From: Diphasiastrum complanatum
Taxonomy: Eukaryota > Streptophyta > Lycopodiopsida > Lycopodiales > Lycopodiaceae
Assembly: GCA_029204225.1 (NCBI GenBank)
Contig: CM055113.1
Location: 5,304,647 to 5,368,646 of the forward strand
DNA: 64,000 bases
Direction of reading: 5' to 3'
The notes under the pieces were generated by a model. That model was not told where the DNA came from. It was given only the letters and a program-made list of their open reading frames with translations, and did no database searches. The position numbers were made by a program, and so were the translations under genes. Positions 1 to 7,898 of the stretch are shown one piece after another. Position 1 is the stretch's first letter; the number at the start of each line of letters is the position of its first letter.

Positions 1-1056
1 GGCACTCTGCTAATGGGATTCCAAAAGTTGCGATATCGTACGGGAAAACCAAGAATGTTGATGAATAAAAAGCTCTTGAGCAGCCCACAAGAAAAAACAA
101 GCGGTGGGGTGGAACCAATGCGGAAGCTTCTATAACTGCAACTGATGCCCCTCATGAATGGGGAAGTGAAAGATATTGGGCGGAGCATTGCTTGTACCTG
201 GCTTAAGAAAGAATTTTCTTTCAGTTGCTCGAGTTGCAGATGAAGGTCTAAATTCTGTTTTTGATTCAAACCAGGTTGCATTCTATAAGGAAGGAGCCCA
301 TGTAGTGGGAGAGATGGCAGCAAAAGGAAGAAGAGAAGAAGAGCTGGGAACCTCTACGAGTTTGAAGTTCCAAATATTTCACAAGCACTTGTTGCTGATG
401 AAAATCAGATTTCTTTGTGGATGAACGCTTGGGCCATGCAAGCATAACGACCATGGATCTTATGCAGAAAAGGTAGCTAGTAAAGGGGCTACCGCCACTT
501 TACTTGAAAGCTGATTTGAAGGCATGTGAAGCATGCAGAAAAGGGAAACATGCAAGAAGATCCTACACTCCAGGAGGGACATGAGCTAGCACGCTTCTAG
601 AGATTCATTCAGATCTCTGTGGGCCAATGGAGGTGGCTGAAAAAACAAAAGCTCGCTACTTTATTTCATTTATTGATAACAGAAGCAAGCAAGCAAGCAT
701 CTTCTTCTCACAAAATAAGAATCAAGCTTTTTAAAGCTTTTCAAAGTTTCAAAGCACAGGCCGGATGCAGAATCAAAACACTTCAGACTAATGGGGGAGG
801 TGAATATGTCAACAAAGAGTTTGAGAACTTTTGTGACAAGGAAGGCATAACCAGATAATTCACCACAAGGTACACACCTCAGCAAAATGGCATAGCTGAG
901 AAAAAAATCGGACTCTGTGTGAGGCAACGAGAAGCTTGCTCATTGGAGCACATTTGAACAAGTACTTCTGGGAGGAAGCCATTGCTACAGTTGTATATTT
1001 ACAAAATAGGTTGCCCACTGGAGCAGTTCCGGATTCTACACCTTATGAAGTCTGGA
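1..1056 (+). pseudogene. Ty1/copia pol fragment, copy C1a (protease end, GAG-pre-integrase, integrase)
   Basis: Degenerate Copia polyprotein, cut by the window start. From about 188 it reads LLVPGLRKNFLSVARVADEG, the usual end of the Copia protease region, followed by a pre-integrase stretch. At 520-560 it keeps a CEACRKGKHARR-like integrase zinc-binding segment, then SDLCGPMEVAEKTKARYF (about 608-665). The integrase core continues with NGGGEYVNKEFENF (about 790-835), the TPQQNGIAEKK motif (about 876-905) and YFWEEAIATVVYLQNRLP (about 963-1016). Integrase would insert the cDNA into nuclear DNA. The copy is dead: several frameshifts, a TAA at about 856 where copy C1b has CAA, and Thr in place of the expected Asp before NGG. 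Copy C1b at 29077 is clearly homologous and starts at the matching base. The match stops at about 1056, after PYEVW, where unrelated sequence begins. Confidence 0.85.
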
Positions 1057-1370
1057 TTGGGAGGAAGTATGTCCTCCTGCGATGATATTTTATCTGATTC
1101 GTCTATGCTTGCATGTTTCAGCTTATTACTAGGAGTTGTCATCATTCGCCTGCATTCTTACTTGCAACAGATTGAATCGCTCCAACTGCAACTCCAGATC
1201 TCACGACAGCAAGCCGAAACGGCTCAAACAGAGTATAGCTGGCGATGAGCGAGCATAGCTCAGCTAAACAAAAAGTTAGAGATAAGAGAGCTGCTCTAGC
1301 TGAGGTGAGATCTTTAACAGAGGTGATCATAGATTTGAGACTAAAGTTGAAGCGTTTAAAACTTGACTCA
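1057..1370 (+). pseudogene. Unrecognised reading frame: one membrane-like segment followed by coiled coil
   Basis: Immediately after the C1a integrase break a different protein-like stretch begins. The first frame (to 1246) has a short polar start, a hydrophobic run (MLACFSLLLGVVII, about 1107-1150) that could span a membrane, and then a glutamine-rich heptad-like stretch (YLQQIESLQLQLQISRQQ). The coiled-coil character continues in the next frame from about 1243 to 1368 (KVRDKRAALAEVRSLTEVII), implying one frameshift. I do not recognise the family. It could be the 3' end of a transposon ORF or a captured host exon. The join to integrase is abrupt and unlikely to be a functional fusion. Confidence 0.4.
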
Positions 1371-2020
1371 TACCAAAAAGGACAGACGTATATCTGACTC
1401 TATTGCTATTGTATCCGTCTTCCCATAGATCATAATCATCCAAAAACAGCCGATCGTGTGCGTCTCACCCACAACAACCTTTGCATGCAGCGACAGTGAA
1501 GACCCTGAAAATGGCAAGAAACGAAAAACGTGACGGCAAAATAGAGAATACCCTGAAATGGCAAGAAACATGATGCCAAAAGACGGAACTCGGACTGGAA
1601 GGCCACATCAAAGGAAGGCCAAAACAGGCCACATCAAAGGAAAACCCACGTGTCAACCTCTACGTAATCAAGCACCCTCAACCAGAATATATATAAATAT
1701 CTAAAAAGGAAGAAAAGATAAAGCAATAGCTAATTTTTTTTTTTTAAAATAGTCAATTTATTTATAATTGCCAGTTTGCAGCATGTTTGGATGATGGTTA
1801 GCTTGCATTAGGCACCTTGTCGTGGCATGAATAGTGTTAAGTTTTCGTTTTAGGGTTAGTTTGGGATTGATTTTGCTTGATTTGAGTGGATTTGCGTGTT
1901 TGAAATCTAATCTGATTATTAAACAAGAAAAGCTATTCAGATCACCAATCTTAAGATCCATTTGAATCTAAGATATCAGAGAAAATAACAAAAATCGGTC
2001 AAATCTGTCAAATTTGGTCA
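1371..2020 (+). promoter_or_regulatory. LTR/promoter-like stretch with TATA box and short duplications
   Basis: No coding sequence is seen. Two short segments are duplicated: CCCTGAAA-ATGGCAAGAAAC-type at about 1502 and 1551, and GGCCACATCAAAGGA at about 1602 and 1628. About 45 bases after the second pair is a strong TATA-like run (ATATATATAAATA, 1687-1700). Duplicated upstream elements followed by TATA is the usual layout of an LTR U3 region or a pararetroviral promoter. No clean TG...CA ends or primer-binding site were found; AGATATCAGAG at about 1969 only weakly resembles an initiator-Met primer site. It may be the remains of the G1 copy A 5' LTR, which is otherwise absent. Confidence 0.3.
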
Positions 2021-2962
2021 AAAAGAGGCAAAAAGCGAGCTCAAAACTTTTTACCCTCTTTCAAGAAAGCTTCGCCGAGTTGTAGACACCTTCGGTTTTT
2101 GTTTACAGAACCTTCAGTTTGAAGGGCAAAGATTAATTCCCAGTAGATTTCCAAAAACATCAGAAAACCCACCAAAAAAACACCAAAAGTTATCAAAACC
2201 CTAAAAAAACAGAAAAAGAACCTTCGCCTGATTCACTGTGCTTAGATGTGATTCAGATCTATCTACTGCCAGGTTGGCAAAGAATAATACCAAAAATAGA
2301 AAGGTTTTCAAAGGATCAGTTGTCATATTGTCATATTTTTGCCAAAAAAAGGTCACCTTTTTGCAAAAATACCAATATTACTCTTGATCCTTCACCAGAA
2401 CCTTCGCCGAGTTTCCAAAACATTCTATCTATAGTAAACTACTATTTTTGAGTTCGGCGAAGATTCTTCTTGATCAGATCACAAAAAATCTTGATTTTTA
2501 CTCTCGCTAGATTACAAAAATAGTATTTGCTTGTGTCAGAAACCTTTGTCCGGTTGTCCATAGATTTATCTGTGTCAGATCTTTCATCTAAGAAGTCGAC
2601 GAAGGTTATTTCCCAAGAAATTGCCAAAAAAGTGTTCAAAGAGTTTTTATCCCAAAATAGCACTGTTGAACCTTCGTCGAGACAACCTTCGCCTAGAGAA
2701 CCTTCACCAGTCCTATTTTTAGTTTCTGATTTTCGAGATCAAGTCTCTGTCAAAATTTGGATCAAATTTGATATATTCTAAATTGGACTCCGAGAGGTTT
2801 ATCATTTTTGAGAACTATCGATTCATTGAATTTTGGGTAGGTTTTCATCATATAGAATCAGATTCTTGAAAAGTGGAATAGAGCTAGTAGATCTAATCTG
2901 AGATAGTTTTTTGGAAAAATCTATATCCAATCTCATTATCGATTTGATCTAAATTTGTAAAG
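2021..2962 (+). repeat. 5' leader of Gypsy G1 copy A with reiterated CCTTCGCCGAG motif
   Basis: This is untranslated sequence before the G1 gag start. A short motif close to CCTTCGCCGAG recurs at about 2070, 2221, 2390, 2401, 2671, 2686 and 2701, with an inverted copy at about 2451. The last three are exactly 15 bases apart. Small frames in this stretch are not convincingly coding. Comparable but sequence-unrelated reiterated motifs occur in the leaders of G2 and G3. Confidence 0.55.
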
Positions 2963-4850
2963 ATGGCTGCCCCTGGAGCTGCTCCTGGAGGTGCTCCACA
3001 GGAGGTCAATCCAATTATTGTTAGAAGAGCACCCCGATTGGATTTACCCAAATATAATGGATTAACAGATCCAGTTAGATTTCTTCAGATCTATGCTGAA
3101 TCCTGTGAGGTCTATGGTGAGATTTATCCTCAAGATAAACTTAAGCTGTTTCCTATGGCCTTAACAATCGCAGCACAAGATTGGTAATATAACCGAGATG
3201 AAACTGAGCGTACAGATTGGGAGGTTGTTAAACGAGCCCTTATCACACGGTTCAAACCGCGGAAGTTTATGGAAGACCCTTTCCTACTTTTAAGTAAAAT
3301 TAAAATGGGAAAGCGGGAAATGGTTCGAGATTACATCGAAAGGGTGAAACGTCTTAGATCTGAATGTGAGCCTGAGCTGATTAATGAAAATGCCATGATT
3401 ATGTGATTTTTGTCAGCCTAATACAGCAGGGCAGACTACTACGACATCCACCACTATTGCATCAACAAATGCCGATGCTACTGCAGAAATGATGCTAATG
3501 AGTTCGAGAAACTTGGGAAGACCCAGCAAAAACAGATGGAAAAGTTGCAGTTGCAATTTGATGAGAAGATCAAAGCATTGGAAAATTTCCACAAAGAAAC
3601 GAACAAGGAACCTGAGAAGTTTGCAAAGACTTTTCCTACCAAGGAAAATGTCTGGTGTTCTATTTGTACAGGAAATCACATAGTGAACGAGTGTCCTTAA
3701 TTGAAAAAATGAATGGAAATCAGTGTTTGCCATCTGTGTAATTCACATGACCATGAGACTGCCTTTTGCAACTTCAACCTTCGAATAATTCAGCAACGGT
3801 ATGCCCGGATGGGATATTGAGATCCACTGTATGGAGGCAATCCAGCAGCAAGACTGCGACAATCTACTCTTGGATACCCGGAACGTCTAGCGTTGCCTGC
3901 CCCACCAAAACACTCCGCTCCTCCTACCAATTTGATGGAACCAGAACCTTACGGAAGTGCTGAGCAATGGAGCTATGGTAATGATCAGGAAGGAGGATCT
4001 TCCGAACAGTATGCCATTTATGCTGCCGCTCAACAACAAGCCTCGAGAAAATGGGCCAGAGCACCACTTGGACGCTTTGCATGTGGAGAAAATCACAGAG
4101 TTGTAGAATGCCCAGATAAAGGAAAACTTGTACCATTCTGTCGTGAATGTGGATATGGGCATTGCTATAAAGACTGTCCAACAAGACCAAAGCCACCACC
4201 AGCTATAGCACCTGTAAATTTGATAACAATTAAGCAAGGATCGGTAGCTCAGAATAAACCAAGTGCACCCTTAATGGTGGTCACCAGAGTACAAAAGCAA
4301 AAAGAACCAGTAGTGGATTCAGTACCTGCTGATTCTATACCGTTGAACGATACACTAACAGCATCGGGAGTCTATCCAAATCTTAATGCAGAACAACGAA
4401 GATATCAAGATATGAGACAATGGATTAAACATCTGCAAGAAGAAGAGGAACTTGAAGCTGCTAAAGAAACAGCTGAAGTTCGGTCTTCACCATTGCAGCC
4501 TCCAAGAAATTTACATACGGATATGAATGTTCAATTACATCATCACGAAGAACCCTTCAAGATGACTAAACCGGAAGCACCGCATACAGAATTACTCATG
4601 AATATTTTGTCTAGCAAGATCAATATTTCATTGGGAGAGTTCCTAAAGTTGGTGCCAAAAGCAAAAGAAGTCTTAGCGCAAAAGTTAGCTCAAGAAGAAT
4701 CAGAAGACCATCAGGAGCCGCTTTTTTGTGCTGGATTTGAAGAATCTAATGATGTACTCCATGTTGGAGCCGCTTGGGAAAGTGAACAAAAGAATATCAC
4801 TCTGCCGATACAACATAGACAATTTTCTAAAGAAGTAGCCGTGATAGATG
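2963..4850 (+). pseudogene. Gypsy G1 copy A gag (capsid and zinc-knuckle region)
   Basis: Structural polyprotein of a Ty3/gypsy-type element. The ATG at 2963 begins an Ala/Gly/Pro-rich start, followed by RRAPRLDLPKYNGLTDPVRF, a retrotransposon Gag capsid start also seen in G3 at about 39884. Capsid-like sequence runs to about 3400. About 3410 is an internal deletion: the acidic EEDEDSD segment present in copy C (26277) is missing. The distal part carries Cys-His knuckles: CSICTGNHIVNEC (about 3657), CHLCNSHDHETAFC (about 3730), one around 4077 whose first Cys is now Arg (RFACGENHRVVEC), and CRECGYGHCYKDC (about 4140). Three have CX2CX3HX4C spacing, one base of spacing short of canonical. Premature stops include TAA at 3698 and TGA at 3710 where copy C has CAA and CGA. 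Nucleic-acid binding and particle assembly are expected of the intact family. Confidence 0.85.
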
Positions 4851-5780
4851 GCGGTTCAGGAGTTAGAAGCACCAAATGTCTACCAAGTTCTCTTAGGACG
4901 TCCATGGTTACGAGTTGCGGAAGTAATTCATAACTGGGGTACCGGCAAAATTTCTTTTGAAAATCGTGAACGTGCAGTTAAAGTTGATCCTACGACTTGG
5001 ACTATCAAGCCAGTGGTTCAAAAAGCAGATGACGATTCATCAACAACGGATCACACTTGTGATCGACCAGAGAAAAAATTGGGAGTTCACTACGATTCTC
5101 AAACGGATCCTGTCAATTGGAACGAAGCTCTTGCAACAATTGATTGTACAGCAGGATATATGTGTCAACAAGATATTCAATCAGAGATGAGCAAGATTTC
5201 CTTGTTAGATCGAACTTTGGATACACCAATCAAGTTTCCACTAAATGTGCCGAATGTAGCCTGGATATCAACGGAACCTATACCAGATCCAATTGAGGAT
5301 GATCTCATACCAATGAGCCATGCCTTAACTTATGATGGCAATGCAGAACTTACGGATGAACAGACTCTACATCATATGGATCTGACCAGATTTGGAGTGC
5401 GTAATGTTCCTGATGAACCAACAATCAAATTGCCCAAAGCAGTTATATTGAAGGGAGATAGGATGACAGGTTCGATGACGAAGAAACAAGCAAAGCAACA
5501 TTATAATACGGTCCTGAAATGGGAAAACCCCCCTCAAAAGATACTTGGTGTGTGTGGTCGGGGGCTAGGGATTGAACCTAGGACCTCCCCCATTCTGGTG
5601 GGGTCAAAGGAAGTGCCACCTCTATTGGATAAAGGCAAAGGAAAAGTCAAGAATGATTCTTCAAGTCAGATCTCCAGCAAGACATCATTGTCTAGGAAGT
5701 CTTCACCTGTGAAGAAAGATTTATCATCCCGAAAGTCATCACCTCCACGACCAATTTCTGCTAAGAAGACTAAATGAAGA
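4840..5780 (+). pseudogene. Gypsy G1 copy A protease remnant and pol linker
   Basis: The aspartic protease starts with VIDGGSGV (about 4840-4865), a DGG-S active-site variant, but then skips directly to ELEAPNVYQVLLGRPWL; the middle of the domain is deleted. Copy C at 27761 keeps that middle and has lost the end instead. LLGRPWLRVAEVIHNW (about 4888-4935) is the standard retropepsin C-terminal motif. A long acidic linker with no recognised domain follows (TEPIPDPIEDDLIPMSHALT, about 5270-5330), continuing to a Ser/Lys-rich tail at 5776. A tRNA-related segment lies inside the linker and is read through in frame. A frameshift separates gag from this frame at about 4860. Confidence 0.75.
5556..5640 (-). 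repeat. tRNA-related (SINE-like) segment inside G1 pol, copy A
   Basis: Read on the minus strand this contains GGTTCAATCCC (5568-5578), a good RNA polymerase III B box. It sits in a perfect T-arm: CTAGG stem, seven-base TTCAATC loop, CCTAG stem (5565-5581). The T-arm is followed by a C-rich acceptor-like strand and CCA. Upstream (minus strand) is a partly pairing CCCC/GGGG anticodon-like arm and a loose A-box-like GAGGTGGCA. It is not a full tRNA because the anticodon loop is the wrong length and there is no matching acceptor 5' strand. The same segment is in copy C at 28283-28345, so it predates the split of the copies. It keeps the pol frame open. Confidence 0.6.
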
Positions 5781-5867
5781 TCCAAGACAAGTCCTTTCGA
5801 AAAAGAACAAGCAAATGTAGTCCAGCATGATATGCCAGAGCATTTTTAACGTTATACACTGGATGAT

Positions 5868-7252
5868 ATGGTTATCTTGTTATCTAAAGCACATCGTGAA
5901 CCTGAAGAACACATGCCGGAATCTAAAGAGGTCTACAATGGCCCAGCTAGGACGCAGCCAATGAATCTTGCAGAACAAGGAGAACCGGAAAAGATTGTAC
6001 AAGTGGGATCACAACTTACTCCTAAGCAGTATCAAGCACTCCATTTGTTACTTATTAAGTATCAAGATTGTTTTGCATGGACTTATCAAGATTTCAAGGG
6101 TCTTCTGACATCAGTCATTGAAGATACCATACCTTTAGTACCTGATGCAGTACCAAAGGTTACAAAGTTCTATCGCTGTAATCCTAATGTGGCAGATTTG
6201 ATAAAGAAAGAACTTCAGAGATTGCTTGACGCCGATTTCATTTATGAGATCGAGCATACCAAATGAATTTCACCGATTGTCATTGTTCCTAAGAAACATG
6301 GGAAATTGCGAATCTGTGTGAATCTCAAAGCATTGAATAAAGTGACACGGAAGGATCACTTTCCGTTACCTTTTACTGAAAACATTTTGAATCGCCTTGT
6401 TGGAGTGGAGGCTTATAGTTTCCTAGATGGATTTAGTGATTACAACTAGGTTAAGATTGCACCTGCCGATAGCCACAAAACTGCTTTTGCAACAGAATGG
6501 GGCACCTATGCTTACAAAGTAATGTCGTTTGGACTCTGTAATACACCAAGTTCATTCCAAAGAGTAATGCAATTTGCCTTTAAAGATTATCTGCAAAAAT
6601 ACTTTGAAATTTACTTGGACGACTTGGGAGTTCATTGTACAGATACAGACCACCTGGATCGATTGGAGAAAGTCTTTGAAAGATGCCGCAAATATCAGAT
6701 TTCTCTAAATCCAGAAAAATGCCATATATGGGTTTCTCACGGAGTGGTGTTTGGACATGTGATATCAAGACATGGTATTGCCACCGATTATTCTAAGATT
6801 AAAGTTATTGTGAAATTGCCACCGCCAGCAACAATTCAAGAAGTTTATGTGTTTATGGGTCATGCGAACTATTATCGAATTTTTATTATCTTCTTTGCGG
6901 ATTTAGCACAAACTATATACAAATTAACTATTGTTCATATTTGGACAGTAGAGGCGTTAGAAGCCTTTGAAAAGTTAAAAAAACCATTATCTTCAGCACC
7001 AATACTACGTTCTCCAGATTGGACATTAGAGTTTCATATTCATACGGATGTCTCAAAATACGTCATTGGATCAGTTTTGACGCAGCCAGGTGACTAGAAG
7101 AAGGATTATCCTATACGATTTGCAAGCAGACAACTTACAGATTCAGAGAAGTCCAATTCCAAATCCTTCAAGGCGATATCCTCAACACTGTAGTCAATGG
7201 GAGTCGACTGAGAAAGTACAACGAACCCTGCTTTTATCTTGATATCTATTAG
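5868..7252 (+). pseudogene. Gypsy G1 copy A reverse transcriptase, RNase H start, fused to integrase tail
   Basis: One frame from 5868 to 7097 with in-frame stops at 6264 (TGA, Trp expected), 6447 (TAG, where copy B has CAG) and 7095 (TAG, Trp expected). RT landmarks: SPIVIVPKKHGKLRICV (about 6267-6320), YSFLDGFSDYN (about 6417-6447), TAFATEWGTYAYKVMSFGL (about 6480-6537), and catalytic box YLDDLGVH (about 6612-6636). The RT/RNase H join follows (LEFHIHTDVSKYVIGSVLT). At 7118 RFASRQLTDSEK begins RNase H, but at about 7140-7155 the sequence jumps to GDILNTVVNGSRLRKYNEP (about 7170-7230, stop at 7250), which is the C-terminal end of a Gypsy integrase. Most of RNase H and the whole integrase core are therefore deleted. 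Copy B has the identical junction. Confidence 0.85.
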
Positions 7253-7898
7253 TTGCTTCTTTTCTATTTTTTTTTCTCTTCTCCCTTTTAATTGTTTGCA
7301 TGCCATTTCGACCACATTTTTGCTATGATTTCTTGTTCCACCCATCAAGATACTATCAGATCAGGTATACCAACAGTCTTCTCTAAGAAAACCACAAAAG
7401 TCATTAGTTTCAGACAAAAAAATTTCACAGCATCTCAGATAGAATTCGCCTGACTCTTTTTTCACAGAGCACAATTCAGTTTTGACCTCCGCGAATTCTG
7501 TCTCAGATAAAAAATGACTAAGAATAGAAAAAATGTAGTTTTCTTCATCAGATATCCATTCTCAGAATTTGCAGACAGATTTTCCTACTACCTCCGCAAA
7601 TTCTGATCATATACATTTTTGCACTATCAGACGTGTTTTCTCTTTTGGCAATACAAAAACCACTTACAGAAATTTGCGGGCCCTCATAAAGTTGCCTCAA
7701 AATTCGCGACCATCATTACCAAATCATGGAGGCTGAGGACGATTTCTGGGTGAGGTTGCAAATTCCTGCCAAAAAAAGTCTATATATAGACCTCCACCTT
7801 CTCTCCACGAGTTCATTTTAGATTGCTGCTCTCGAGTTCATGCCAAATTTTTTTCAAAATTTTCAAAATTCTCAGAGCAATCTAAAATCACTATTATC
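7253..7898 (+). repeat. Spacer/leader upstream of ORF3 with CTCCGCGAATTCTG motifs
   Basis: Noncoding stretch between the integrase tail and ORF3. CCTCCGCGAATTCTG occurs at about 7489 and CCTCCGCAAATTCTG at about 7590, with related CGAATT/CGCAAATT pieces nearby. The last part, ending GAGCAATCTAAAATCACTATTATC just before the ORF3 ATG, closely resembles 22203-22240 in the G2 5' leader, and TCACAGAGCACAATT (about 7462) resembles about 22150. This spacer is therefore related to a genomic leader and could carry a promoter, splice acceptor or packaging-type signal; none is proven. Confidence 0.55.

Noticed and set aside
1969-1980. Primer-binding site for G1 copy A
   Set aside because: AGATATCAGAG matches an initiator-Met site at too few positions, and Gypsy elements sharing this LTR use a tRNA-Asp-type site.
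3887-4237. Minus-strand frames opposite G1 gag (also 26845-27158)
   Set aside because: Shadows of the sense gag; conserved in both copies only because the sense sequence is.
5556-5640. A functional tRNA gene on the minus strand
   Set aside because: The T-arm and B box are good, but the anticodon loop is six or eight bases, the A box is poor and no paired acceptor stem exists.
7106-7348. Minus-strand frame across the RNase H/integrase junction
   Set aside because: Antisense to the fused pol remnant; no similarity of its own.
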